Assembly: GCF_026340675.1 (NCBI RefSeq)
Contig: NZ_JAPEOX010000002.1
Location: 496,001-560,000, forward strand
DNA: 64,000 bases
Direction: 5' to 3'
Origin: Streptomyces sp. NBC_01264
Lineage (GTDB): Bacteria; Actinomycetota; Actinomycetes; Streptomycetales; Streptomycetaceae
A program made the translations under genes and the position numbers. Position 1 is the stretch's first letter. Every line of letters starts with the position of its first letter. Shown here piece by piece: positions 52,756 through 61,977 of this stretch. Under the pieces are notes generated by a model. It made no database searches and was not told the origin of the DNA. It saw only the letters and a program-made list of their open reading frames with translations.

Positions 52756-54137
52756 CTACGCGCCGACCCGGAGCAGGTCGCGCCAGCCGGGGTACAGCTT
52801 GTCCGCGTCGTCGGTGAAGGAGGTGAAGGCGCCCTTCAGCTCCGGGTGGTCCTGGGCGTACTCCACCAGGCCGATGCCCTGCTGCCAGGCGTCCTGCGCC
52901 TGGCGGAGCGACTTCGCGCCCGCCGTGCCTCCGTCACGGTGGCCGAAGGCACCGCCGCCCGAGGTCTGGATGATGTTGGAGTGGCCCAGGTTGTCGAAGA
53001 AGCCCGGCAGGCGCAGGGCGTTCATTCCGCCCGAGATGATGGGGGTGGTGGGCTTCATGCCCAGCCACTCCTGGTGGTAGTGGGGGCCTTCGGCCGCGTC
53101 GCGTTCCGGCATGAAGGCGATGTTCTTGTCCCTCGCGTCGCCCTCCATCTTTCCGTGGCCCATCGTGCCGGTGTGCATGCCGGAGGCGCCCTGGAGGCGG
53201 GTCATCTTGCAGTGCGCGAAGGCGGTGTAGCCGCGCTGGGACTGCGGGCTGGTCACGGCTCCGTGGCCGGCCCGGTGGAAGTGCAGGAACTGACCGGGGA
53301 AATTGCGGCGGGCCGTGGTCACCGCGGTCGGGCCGGCCACGTACCCGTCGACGAGGAACGCCACGTGCGGGGCGTTCTCCGCGAAGGTCTCCAGGATGTA
53401 CTCGCCGCGCGCGATCATCTCGGCCGGGTCGTCCGCGGTGATGTTGGCGGAGAAGAGCTTGGCCTCGCCGGTGGCGTCCTGGGCCCGGCGCATCGCCTCG
53501 GCCACCGCCTTCATCGTCTCCTTGAGCGGGGCGAAGACCTGGTTGCCCTGGGGCTCGTCGTTCTTGATGAAGTCGCCGCCCAGCCAGAACTGGTGGCAGG
53601 CGTCCGCGAAGGGCTGGGGGGGCGCAGGCCCAGCTTGGGCTTGATGATGGTGCCGACCACCATGCCGCCGTCGACGACGGGGCGGCCGAGCACGCGCCAC
53701 ATGTCCACGATGTTCATCGTCGGACCGTCGAACAGCCGCAGGTAGGCCGGGGGTACGTAGAAGTCCTCCATCTTCGCGTACTCGACGTCGCCCATGCCCT
53801 GGTTGTTGCCTATGGTCAGGGTGAGGAAGGACGCCAGCATGGCGCGGCCGTCGATGATGTTGCGGTCGAAGAGCTCCACCGGGTAGGCGATCCTCATGAG
53901 CTGCTTCGCCTCGTCGACCTCGTAGACGAGGGCGTCGACGCCCTTGGTGAAGTCGTCGGTGGTGCACACCTCGACGTTGGTGCCGGTGGAGGACTCCGCG
54001 GCGAAGTGGGCCGCGGTGGAGAGGTACGCGTAGCCCCCCTTCGGCTTCATGACGTAGGCGCACAGCACGTGGCGGCCGCCCGCGATGAGGTCGGCTTCCT
54101 TCAGGTCGAGGCGTGCGTAGCGGTTCGACTGGTCCAT
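52756..54137 (-). CDS. cbbM: Form II RuBisCO large subunit (frameshift in a C/G run)
   Basis: The start ATG has AGGAGACG upstream. The protein begins [20 protein letters not shown], near-identical in pattern to Rhodospirillum rubrum CbbM. The frame breaks in seven C (minus strand, 53622-53616) within LRP-PF. With five C it reads LRPQPF and the active-site numbers equal R. rubrum: Glu48, Asn111, Lys166, Lys191 (carbamylated), Asp193, Glu194, His287, Arg288, His291, His321, Lys329, Ser368. The full length would be about 459 residues (466 in R. rubrum). The reaction is carboxylation of ribulose 1,5-bisphosphate to two 3-phosphoglycerates. It is last in an operon with sugar kinases. Frameshift: sequencing error or recent mutation. 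Confidence 0.9.
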
Positions 54138-54189
54138 GGGGGCGTCTCCTGGTCTGTTCGGTGTGCGGTACGGAGGGCGGACGGGCGGG

Positions 54190-55227
54190 TTATCGCGTGA
54201 GGACTTCGGGGTTCGCGCAGTGCGCGAGCGGTTCGCCCCGGAGGTAGCGGCCCACCTCGCCGGCGACGATGCGGGCCGCCTTGTGCGCGACCTCCTGGCT
54301 GCCGCCCGCGATGTGCGGGGTCATGACGATGCCGGGGGTGGTCAGCAGCCGCGAGCCGGCCGGGACGGGCTCCTCGTCGTAGACGTCGAAGCCGGCGCCG
54401 GCGAGCTGCCCGGAGTCGAGCGCGTCGCAGACCGCGGGGTAGTCGAGGAGCGCGCCGCGGGCGCAGTTCACGAGGACGGATCCGCGCGGCATCATGGCGA
54501 TCTCCTTCGCGCCGATCATGCCCTTGGTCTCCTCGGTCACCCGGGCGTGCAGGGAGACGATGCGGGAGCGGGTCAGCAGGTCCTCCAGGGAGGCCTGCTC
54601 GACGCCCTCTGCGAGGGTTTCCGGCGTGACGTAGGGGTCGTGGACCAGGACGCGGGCGCCCATGGCGAGGAGGACCCCGGCCACGCGGGAGCCGATGGCG
54701 CCGTAGCCGATGAGGCCCACGGTGGCGCCCTCGATCTCGATGCCGCAGTTGTCGTAGTCGTAGTAGTCGCCGCGCCATACGCCGCGGCGCAGGTCGGCGT
54801 GGGTGTCGCCGACGCCGCGGGCCGCGGCGAGGAGCAGGGTCAGGGTGTGCTCGGCGGTGGCCACGGCGTTGCGGCCGGGGGCGAAGCAGACGGCGACTCC
54901 GTGCTCGGTGGCCGCCGCCAGGTTGGCGTTGACCGGGCCGCCCCTGCTGATGCACATCAGCTTGAGGTCGGGGCAGTTGGCGAGGATGCGCTCGGTGAGG
55001 GGGGCCAGCTGGGTGACGCAGACCTCGACGCCCTGGAGCGCCGCGATCAGCTCGTCCTCGGTGCCGGAGGCCTCGATGACCTCGGCGACGGGGCCGAAGG
55101 GGGTGTGCGGCCAGGGGAGTTGGATCTCGGTCACCTCCACCGCTCCGCCGGTGGCGGCGACGACCTCCTCGGTGAGGAGGCGCGGAAGGACGAAGTGGTC
55201 GCCGGCTGCGAGGACCTTGGTGGTCAT
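54190..55227 (-). CDS. D-isomer 2-hydroxyacid dehydrogenase
   Basis: The protein is 345 residues. The NAD-binding motif is [15 protein letters not shown]. The catalytic Arg is in [12 protein letters not shown], the Glu in DVYDEEPVP and the His in [17 protein letters not shown], completing the PGDH/hydroxypyruvate reductase pattern. It is cytoplasmic. It interconverts a 2-hydroxy acid and a 2-oxo acid with NAD(H). The gene is fifth in the operon, upstream of RuBisCO, so a 3-phosphoglycerate- or 2-hydroxyacid-linked step (for example glyoxylate/hydroxypyruvate reduction) is plausible. Substrate not determined. Confidence 0.9.
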   Translation of the reverse strand: MTTKVLAAGDHFVLPRLLTEEVVAATGGAVEVTEIQLPWPHTPFGPVAEVIEASGTEDELIAALQGVEVCVTQLAPLTERILANCPDLKLMCISRGGPVNANLAAATEHGVAVCFAPGRNAVATAEHTLTLLLAAARGVGDTHADLRRGVWRGDYYDYDNCGIEIEGATVGLIGYGAIGSRVAGVLLAMGARVLVHDPYVTPETLAEGVEQASLEDLLTRSRIVSLHARVTEETKGMIGAKEIAMMPRGSVLVNCARGALLDYPAVCDALDSGQLAGAGFDVYDEEPVPAGSRLLTTPGIVMTPHIAGGSQEVAHKAARIVAGEVGRYLRGEPLAHCANPEVLTR

Positions 55228-55293
55228 GGTTTCTCCTGGTGACGGTGGGGGGGGGGAGCGGGCGGAGTCTGCACGTTCTACGGGAGTACGGGC

Positions 55294-56016
55294 CTACGGG
55301 CCTGCGGGCCGCGGCCCCGAGGGCTGCGCGGGCACGGGCTCGGCGTTGAAGCGCAGGAGCGCCGCCCCGTAGGAGCCGAGGCGGACCTCGGTGAGGGTGC
55401 CGTTGTCGAGCACCGGGAACACCCGGCGGTAGGCGGACATCTCGATGCCGAGCAACTCGCACAGCAGGACCCGGAAGAGGGCGTTGTGGGCGACGACCAG
55501 GACCCTGCCTCCGGGGAACTCCCGGTGGAGCTCCTCGAGGCAGGCGCGGGCCCGGGCGGCGGCGGCCCGGGGGTCTTCGCCGCCGGGCAGGTGGTGGGTT
55601 ACCGGGTCGCGCAGGAACGCCGCGTGCCGTTCGGGGAACCGCTCTGCCATCTCGGGCAGGTTCAGCCCCTCGCCCTGTCCGAAGTCGATCTCGTAGAGGC
55701 GGGGGTCCTCGCGGGGGGTGGTGGCGAGCACGCGGGCGGCGGGGGCCGCCGTGAGCCGGGCCCGGGAGAGCGGGGAGTGCACGACCGCGTCGATGCCGCG
55801 GCCGCGCGCCCAGTCGGCGAGTTCCTCGGCCTGGCGCAGCCCGCGCTCGGTGAGGGCCACGTCGGCGCGGCCGGCGTAGCGGTTCTCGGCGTGCCAGACG
55901 GTCTCGCCGTGGCGGACGAGGACGAACTCGGTGGGTCGTGGGCCGGGTGGGGGGGTCGGTTCGGTCATCGATGTGGTCGTCGGCTCGGTCATCGGTGTGG
56001 TCGTCGGTTCGGTCAT
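55294..56016 (-). CDS. Histidine phosphatase family protein (phosphoglycerate-mutase-like)
   Basis: The protein is 240 residues with an N-terminal triple repeat MTEPTTTP/MTEPTTTS/MTEP. The catalytic His36 is in FVLVRHGETVW, with a second His in VLVVAHNALFR and Arg in SPLSRARLTA. This is the RHG branch that dephosphorylates sugar phosphates. The ATG overlaps the stop of the upstream kinase (ATGA). In this operon it may remove a phosphate from a sugar bisphosphate or phosphoglycolate-type product. Confidence 0.88.
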   Translation of the reverse strand: MTEPTTTPMTEPTTTSMTEPTPPPGPRPTEFVLVRHGETVWHAENRYAGRADVALTERGLRQAEELADWARGRGIDAVVHSPLSRARLTAAPAARVLATTPREDPRLYEIDFGQGEGLNLPEMAERFPERHAAFLRDPVTHHLPGGEDPRAAAARARACLEELHREFPGGRVLVVAHNALFRVLLCELLGIEMSAYRRVFPVLDNGTLTEVRLGSYGAALLRFNAEPVPAQPSGPRPAGP

Positions 56017-57380
56017 CGCTGGTCGGCCCTTGCTCGTGCGTGGGTGGCCACGGTCCGCTCCAGCCAGCCCCGGCGGACGAGTTCCTCGAGGAAGCCGAGG
56101 TAGACGGGGGTCCAGTGGGCGGTGCGTGCGGGGTAGGGTTCGATCCGTTCGCCCGCGCGGACCAGCCGGGCGGCGGCCTCCTCCACGCCGACCCCGCTGG
56201 AGGTCGCGGCGAGGACGGCCATGCCCAGGGCGCCTTCCGCCTGGGCGGGGAGGTGGACGGTGCGGCCGAGGACGTCGGCGCGCAGCCGGTTCCAGTACGG
56301 GTTCTTCGCGCCGCCGCCGGTGAAGGTGAGCGGGCCGTCGACGGGGGGCGCCGAGCAGGTCGAGGTAGTCGAAGCAGAGCCGCTCGACGCAGGCGACGCC
56401 GAGGAGGTGGGCGTGGAAACGTTCGGCCTCGTCGGCGGGGGCGCCGAGGACGAACGGCTCGGCCAGGGGTGTGCGGAAGGGGAACCGCTCCCCTCCGGTG
56501 GACACCAGGGGGTAGGCGACGGCGGTGGAGTCGGTGCCGGCGGCCCGGCGGGTGAGCTCGTCGAGGTCCGCGCCGGGGAACTCCCGGGAGATGACGCCGG
56601 CGCCGCTGCTGGAGGCTCCGCCGGGCAGCCAGCTGTCACCCGGACCGCGGTGGCAGTAGACGACTCCGCCCGGGTCGCGGACCAGGTGCGGGCTGGTGCC
56701 CTTGAAGACCAGGGTGGTGCCGAGGACGGAGTTCCAGGCGCCGGGGGTGAGGGCGCCCGCGCCGATCTGCGCGGCGCAGCCGTCGGTCATCCCGGCGACG
56801 ATGGCGGTGCCCTCGGGGATGCCGGTCGTCCCGGCGGCCGCCGCGCAGACGGAGCCGAGCACGGTGCCGGGGCGGACCACGTCGGGCAGCAGGGCGGTGG
56901 TGATGCCGAGCCGGCCGAGCTCCTGGTCCGGCCAGCGCTCCTCGACGAGGTGGTAGCCGGTCTTGAGTGCGTGGCTGGCGTCGGCGGGGACCTGGTGTCC
57001 GGCGAGCCGCCAGGTGATCAGGTCGGGCTGGTGCAGGAGCCGGAGCTCCTCCCCCGCCCGGCGGGTGGGGTGCCGTCGATGGCGAGGCCGCGTACCCGCG
57101 CCGGGTCGATGTCCGCGAGCGCCACCCGGCAGGCGGCGGCCAGCGCGGTCCACCACTGCTCGGGGTCCTGCTCGTGGTGGGTGCCTTCGCGGTGACTGGT
57201 CAGCGGGCGGGAGGCCGAGGCCAGGACCTCGCCCTTCGCGTCCACGGCCACGCAGCGGGCGGACTGGGTGCCGAGGTCGAGGCCGAGCCATACGGAGTCG
57301 TCGGGGAGCCCGGCGGCGGTCGTCAGGGGCGGCGTGTGCAGTTGCACGGTGGGCTGGTCGGTGAGGGGGCGGTCAGGCAT
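56013..57380 (-). pseudogene. FGGY carbohydrate kinase B, with internal gap and frameshifts
   Basis: The frame opens MPDRPLTDQPTVQLHTPPL and VWLGLDLGTQSARCVAVDAK, with the ATP motif of FGGY kinases, to LAIDGT. There, near 57070, it jumps: EELRLLHQPDLITWRLAGHQ follows directly and about 75 residues of domain 1 usually present are missing. The rest includes the catalytic-Asp segment VAGMTDGCAAQIGAGA and, after a shift in six G/C at 56343-56348, VDGPLTFTGGGAKNPYWNRL to HARARADQR. The deletion suggests loss of function; the shift could be error. Ribulokinase/xylulokinase-like by eye. Confidence 0.7.
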
Positions 57381-58950
57381 GGTGCGCTCCGGTTCGCGGG
57401 TCGGCCGCGTACGGGTCCGCCGTGCGGGGTCCGGGGACGGTGGCGGATGCGGGTACGGGGGTCGTGGCGGATGCGGGTACGGGCGCGGCCCAGCCCGCAC
57501 CGCGGGCGAGGCCGCGCCAGTTGAGGAAGGCCGCGTACGTCTCGTCGTAGTGGGCGGCCCGGCCGGGGTCGGGTTCCCACACCGAGCGCATGCGCACGTA
57601 CTTCGCGGCGGCGCCGTGCATGCTGCTCTCGGCTCCGCTGAGGACGAGGCCGGTGAGGAAGGCGCCCTTGGCGCCGAGTTCGGTGTCCCCCGAGCGGGCC
57701 GTGGGGACTCCGGTGGCGTCGGCGATGAGCTGGCACCAGTCCTCGCTGTTGGCCCCGCCGCCGCACAGCCGCAGCTCCGTGACCTTGGTGCGGGAGGCCT
57801 CCAGGGAGTCGCGCAGGACCAGGGAGAGCCCGTCGAAGACGGAGCGGGCGATGTCGGCGCGGGTGTGTTCCAGGGACAGGCCCGAGAAGACGCCGCGGGC
57901 GTGCGGGTCCAGGAAGGGGGCCCGTTCCCCGGCGGGCGAGAGGTAGGGCAGGAACATCAGGCCGTGCGCGCCGGGCGAGCCGCTGAAGGCGAGTTCGGAC
58001 AGTTCGGGCGGCCCGTCGAGGTCGAGGAGACCGGCCGCCCAGCCGAGGACCTCGGCCCCGTTGAGGGTGGGGAACGCGCGCAGCACGCGTTCTCGGCCCC
58101 GGTAGGCGATGTTGATGCCGGAGGGCTCCCCCGTGGTGTCCACGTCCTTGCGGACGATCTCGGTGCACAAGGTGGTGCCCAGGATGGAGCAGGCCTGGCC
58201 GGGGTTGACGACGCCGACGCCGCGGGCGGTGGAGGCGATGTCGTACGGGGCCATCACGACGGGGAGTCCGGTGGGCAGGCCCAGCTGGCCGGCCGCGTCG
58301 GCGGTGATCTCGGCGATGCGCTGCTCCTCGCCGAGGACCCTGGGCAGCAGGCGGGCGTGTTCGGTGAGGCCGAACATCTCGATGATCTGGGGATCGTAGT
58401 CGCCGGTGGCGTGGTCGAGGAACGGCGCTGAGGCGTCGGACTCGTCCATGGCCACCTCGCCGGTGAGCCGCAGGAACAGCCATCCGGCGGCGGTCAGCGA
58501 GGCGCTGGAGCGGGCGAGCCGGCCGGGGTCGTGCTCGCCGAGCCAGCTGAAGACCGCGTTGGGCATGCCGCTGCAGGTGAGGGAGCCGCTGCGGCGGAAG
58601 GCGGCTTCGAGGACTCCCTCGCTCTCCCAGCGGGTGAGGATGTCGCCGGCGCAGCCGTCGGACCACAGGACGGCCGGTCCGGTGGGGCGGCCCGCGGAGT
58701 CCACGAGCCAGGCGCCGTCGCCCTGCGCGGTGAAGGTCACCAGCCAGACGGGGTCGTCGATGTCGGCGAGGGCGTTGCGGACGGTGTAGACGACCGTGTT
58801 CCACACGGTGTCCATGTCCTGCTCGGCCCAGCCGGGGTGCGGGCGGCGCACTTCGGTGGCGAGGCGGGATACGGCGAGCTCGTTGCCCTGGTCGTCGAAG
58901 ACCACGGACTTGATCATCGTCGTTCCGACGTCGATGGCGAGTACCGACAT
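57373..58950 (-). CDS. FGGY carbohydrate kinase A
   Basis: The protein is 525 residues. The N-terminal domain opens with the phosphate loop MSVLAIDVGTTMIKSVVFD and has TAQGDGAWLVD and VLWSDGCAGDIL. The catalytic Asp is in VMAPYDIASTARGVGVVN and the adenine site in LRLCGGGANSEDWCQLIAD. The C-terminal 40 residues are a Pro/Ala-rich tail. It resembles polyol or pentulose kinases (erythritol/xylulose kinase style). It overlaps kinase B by 8 bp and lies 6 bp after the permease gene, so it is clearly one operon. The substrate is unknown. Confidence 0.88.
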   Translation of the reverse strand: MSVLAIDVGTTMIKSVVFDDQGNELAVSRLATEVRRPHPGWAEQDMDTVWNTVVYTVRNALADIDDPVWLVTFTAQGDGAWLVDSAGRPTGPAVLWSDGCAGDILTRWESEGVLEAAFRRSGSLTCSGMPNAVFSWLGEHDPGRLARSSASLTAAGWLFLRLTGEVAMDESDASAPFLDHATGDYDPQIIEMFGLTEHARLLPRVLGEEQRIAEITADAAGQLGLPTGLPVVMAPYDIASTARGVGVVNPGQACSILGTTLCTEIVRKDVDTTGEPSGINIAYRGRERVLRAFPTLNGAEVLGWAAGLLDLDGPPELSELAFSGSPGAHGLMFLPYLSPAGERAPFLDPHARGVFSGLSLEHTRADIARSVFDGLSLVLRDSLEASRTKVTELRLCGGGANSEDWCQLIADATGVPTARSGDTELGAKGAFLTGLVLSGAESSMHGAAAKYVRMRSVWEPDPGRAAHYDETYAAFLNWRGLARGAGWAAPVPASATTPVPASATVPGPRTADPYAADPRTGAHHA

Positions 58951-58956
58951 GAGGGG

Positions 58957-60342
58957 TCACGGTCCCTTCGGGGCGGGTGCGGCGAGCAGCTCGGCGTCGC
59001 CGGTGGTGGAACGGGTCTCGAACGCAGTGCCGGGGGCGGTGGGCTCCCCGGGGCCGGGGGCGGTCTTCAGCAGGAGCGTGAGCAGGGCGCTCACGGCGTG
59101 GTAGCCGGCGAAGATCCAGGTGACTCCGCCGACTCCGATCGGCCCGAGGAAGAGGCTCACGGTCAGCGGGCCGAGGAAGGCGGAGGCGCCGGCTCCGAGG
59201 TTGAGGGCGGCCATGGCCTGGCCCTTGTGGCTCGGGGCGATGGCGGTCATCAGGGCGGAGAGCGGGACGTAGCCGGAGAGCGTGGCGCCGTAGAAGACGG
59301 CGACCAGGAGGCAGAGCAGGTACTGGGACCCGACCGCGGTCGGTACGTAGTAGAGGACGAGGGTGGAGATGGTGCAGCCGAGGCCTCCGCACCAGGCGAC
59401 CGTGGTGCGCCAGCCGATCTTGTCCCCGATGACGCCGAACATCAGGTTGGTGAAGATGTTCGTGCCGAACATGACGGCCACCAGCCGCAGCCACTGCTCG
59501 TTGGTGAGGCCGATCGTGTTGACGAACCACACGGGCAGCATGACCATGAAGCCGAACTGCGAGGCGGTGTTGAACATGCGCACCGCCGCTCCCGCACCGA
59601 CCTTGGGGTTGCGGTAGAGGATCGTGAGGCTGCCGACCAGGCCGGCCATCGGGCTCTCGCCGGCCGGTGCGAGCCGCGCCGAGCCGGTGGGCTCCTTGAC
59701 CAGGAGCAGCGACACCAGTCCGCCCGCCCCCACCACGCCCAGGGCCACCCACAGGGTGCCGTACTCGCCGATGTGCGGGATCAGCAGGCTCGCGCCGAGC
59801 GAGCCGAGGGTGGGCAGGCCCGCGGAGAAGGCCGACCAGAACCAGCCCATGGCGCTGCCCATCTGACGGGCCGGGGCGACGGCCGCGATCCAGACGAGGA
59901 AGGAGTACGCGAAAAGCGGGAAGGCCAGGCCGCGCAGGGCGTAGGCGAGCAGCAGCAGGGGGTACGACCTGCTCGGGACGGCCACCGCGAGGAAGAAGAC
60001 GTGGGTGACGGCGAAGGTGGCGAGTCCGAGCCACATCACCTTGCGCGGCCCCCACAGGTCGGAGAGGGCGCCGGCGAACCAGGCGGCCACGGCGCCGGTG
60101 ATTCCGTAGACGGTGAAGACCATGGCCACGCTGGAGGCGGCTATGCCGAGGCTCTCCAGGTAGGGCGAGAGATATCCGGCCTCGATGCCGACGCCCGACA
60201 TGAAGACCAGGAGGCCGAGGTAGCCCCAGGAGATGGAGCGCGGAATGCCCAGCCGCGCGAGGACCGAGCCGGGGTGGGCGGCCGCGGGGTTGGAGGGGTT
60301 CGGGGTATCGGGGGTGTCGGAGGTGTTCGGGGTGTTCGCCAT
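58957..60342 (-). CDS. MFS polyol/pentitol-type permease
   Basis: The protein is about 461 residues with 12 predicted helices. The N-terminal cytoplasmic tail is Asn/Pro/Thr-rich (MANTPNTSDTPDTPNPSNPA). Motif A-like SDLWGPRKVMW follows helix 2-3. It resembles the ribitol/arabitol transporters of the MFS polyol permease group (SGVGIEAGYLSPYLESLGIA, FLVWIAAVAPARQMGSAMGW). It probably brings a sugar alcohol or ketose into the cell by proton symport. It is the first gene of the operon; GGGGAGC precedes the ATG. Confidence 0.85.
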   Translation of the reverse strand: MANTPNTSDTPDTPNPSNPAAAHPGSVLARLGIPRSISWGYLGLLVFMSGVGIEAGYLSPYLESLGIAASSVAMVFTVYGITGAVAAWFAGALSDLWGPRKVMWLGLATFAVTHVFFLAVAVPSRSYPLLLLAYALRGLAFPLFAYSFLVWIAAVAPARQMGSAMGWFWSAFSAGLPTLGSLGASLLIPHIGEYGTLWVALGVVGAGGLVSLLLVKEPTGSARLAPAGESPMAGLVGSLTILYRNPKVGAGAAVRMFNTASQFGFMVMLPVWFVNTIGLTNEQWLRLVAVMFGTNIFTNLMFGVIGDKIGWRTTVAWCGGLGCTISTLVLYYVPTAVGSQYLLCLLVAVFYGATLSGYVPLSALMTAIAPSHKGQAMAALNLGAGASAFLGPLTVSLFLGPIGVGGVTWIFAGYHAVSALLTLLLKTAPGPGEPTAPGTAFETRSTTGDAELLAAPAPKGP

Positions 60343-60425
60343 TGAAGCTCCCCTTCTTGCAATGAACGGATCGGGACGGCTGGTTCGCGGCCCGTACGCC
60401 AGACCGGACGGCCTGCGTGAACACG

Positions 60426-60455
60426 AGATAACAAGCCTCGGGATTCGCCGGTCAA
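60426..60455 (-). promoter_or_regulatory. Promoter of the permease-kinase-RuBisCO operon
   Basis: On the minus strand TTGACC (60455-60450), 18 bp, TTATCT (60431-60426) would start transcription about 75 bp before the permease ATG. The -35 matches well, the -10 less so. The region between the divergent regulator and permease genes (60343-60626) is AT-richer than average, and it is where DeoR should bind. Confidence 0.45.
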
Positions 60456-60626
60456 CCGCGGTGGAAAACCTCACGCGGGGCGGGTCTTTCGCCATGCGAC
60501 AAGGACTTTTGGCCCGGAGGCGCATTCCGTGCGGTACTCCAGAATTGGCAGCGTTCGGCCATGTGAGATCCGTGAGAACTTCACTCGGGACACGATCCGG
60601 TGAAACTCCGGGAAGGGACGGAATTC

Positions 60627-61424
60627 ATGACGGGCGCCGATCGCTCGGAGGTGCGCGAGGCACGCCGGCGGCACATCAGGGACTCCCTCGCCACGGACGG
60701 GTTCCTGCGCGCCTCGGACCTCGCCGACGAGTACGGCGTCAGCCTCATGACCATTCACCGGGACCTGGATTTCCTGCAGTCCCAGGGCTGGCTGCGCAAG
60801 GTGCGGGGCGGGGCGACGGGCCTGCATTCGACACAGTTCCACGGCAGCGTCGACACCCGGATGTCGACGATGTCCCAGACCAAAAAGCAACTGGCCCGGA
60901 CCGCGGCCTCGTTGGTGGCTCCCGGCCAGACGGTACTGCTCGACGACAGCACCACCTGCCTTCCCCTGACACGGGAGTTCGCCGCCCGCACCCCGATCAC
61001 CGTGATCACCAACTCGCTGCCCGCGATCACGGCCCTCGCGAAGGAGCGCGGGGTCTCGCTGATCTCCCTGGGCGGCAGCTACTTCCCGGCGTACGACGCC
61101 TTCATGGGGCTGCTCACGGCCGACTGCGTGGCCGCGCTGCGGGCCGACGTGCTGTTCATGTCGACCACGGCGGTCACCCGGGGCCGCTGCTACCACACCT
61201 CGCCCGAGACCGTTCAGGTGAAGCGGGCGATGATGGCCGCCTCGGCTCGGACCGTACTGCTGGCCGACCACACGAAGTTCACCCGCGACGGGATGTACGC
61301 ACTGACCTCCCTCCGTGACTTCGACCTGCTCGTGGTGGACGACGGACTGCCCGAGCGGGAGGTACGGGCCATCCGCGGCATGGGGACGGAGGTACTGGTC
61401 GTCCCGCGCGCGGGGACGGACTGA
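60627..61424 (+). CDS. DeoR family transcriptional regulator
   Basis: The protein is 265 residues. The DeoR helix-turn-helix lies at about 15-60 (EARRRHIRDSLATDGFLRAS, ADEYGVSLMTIHRDLDFLQS). The sugar-phosphate sensing domain has DDSTTCLPL, ITVITNSLPAITALA and VLLADHTKF. DeoR proteins are typically repressors released by a phosphorylated sugar. It is divergent from the permease-kinase-RuBisCO operon, the obvious target. The ATG at 60627 has AAGGGACGG upstream. Confidence 0.9.
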   Translation: MTGADRSEVREARRRHIRDSLATDGFLRASDLADEYGVSLMTIHRDLDFLQSQGWLRKVRGGATGLHSTQFHGSVDTRMSTMSQTKKQLARTAASLVAPGQTVLLDDSTTCLPLTREFAARTPITVITNSLPAITALAKERGVSLISLGGSYFPAYDAFMGLLTADCVAALRADVLFMSTTAVTRGRCYHTSPETVQVKRAMMAASARTVLLADHTKFTRDGMYALTSLRDFDLLVVDDGLPEREVRAIRGMGTEVLVVPRAGTD

Positions 61425-61436
61425 CGAACCGGATCC

Positions 61437-61457
61437 GGCCGGGGGCGGGGCCCGGCC
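61437..61457. terminator. Hairpin between convergent genes
   Basis: GGCCGGG (61437-61443) and CCCGGCC (61451-61457) pair over 7 bp, just after the DeoR stop and before the convergent dehydrogenase remnant. Confidence 0.45.
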
Positions 61458-61469
61458 CTCGGCTCAAGC

Positions 61470-61955
61470 TCAGCCTCGCAGGAGGACGACCGCGCGCTCG
61501 CCCGTGGCGTCCCGGTGGGCCCAGGCCTTCTCGACGTCGGCGAACGGGAAGGGGCGCGGGCGAACGGTGATCGCGCCGGCGGCGATCGCGGCGAGTTCGG
61601 GGAACGCGCAGGCTTCGAGTTCGGCGGAGCCGAATCCGCTGCCCTGGATGCGGAGCGCGTGGGATCGCAGTTCGTGGCCGGACAGGGTGAGGGTGGTGCC
61701 GCCCATGCCGCCCAGCTGTACCCAGTCGAGCGGGCGGGTGTGGTGCGTGCGGGCTCCGAGGACGGCCTGCATGGCGAGTTCGGTGGGCGGGCCCCATACG
61801 TAGTCGATGAACACGTCGACCTCGGAAGCGGCCCGCGCGTAGGCCGCGGCAGTGGCTTCAGCGTCGTCCGTGAGGGCGATCGTCTCGTCAGCGCCGAGGG
61901 AGAGCAGCTCGTCCAGGCGGGCGCGGTTACGGCCGGCCGCGATGACCCGGCCGGT
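61470..61955 (-). pseudogene. C-terminal fragment of a zinc-type alcohol dehydrogenase/quinone oxidoreductase
   Basis: The frame begins abruptly at VIAAGRNRARLDELLSLGAD and continues EVDVFIDYVWGPPTELAM and VQLGGMGGTTLTLSGHELRS to GERAVVLLRG. These are the nucleotide-binding and C-terminal parts of a medium-chain dehydrogenase. The catalytic N-terminal half is missing, replaced by antisense of a histidine kinase. The fusion point at about 61955-61985 is the same as the kinase truncation. Confidence 0.65.
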
Positions 61956-61977
61956 GCGCAGGCGGCGGCACGAAGGG

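Noticed and set aside
52756..54137. Classification as a RuBisCO-like protein (form IV).
   Set aside because: Form IV proteins lack several active-site residues; here all of those checked are kept at R. rubrum form II positions.
58531..60345. A 604-codon plus-strand open frame over the kinase and permease genes.
   Set aside because: It is the mirror frame of two clear genes and shows no domain.
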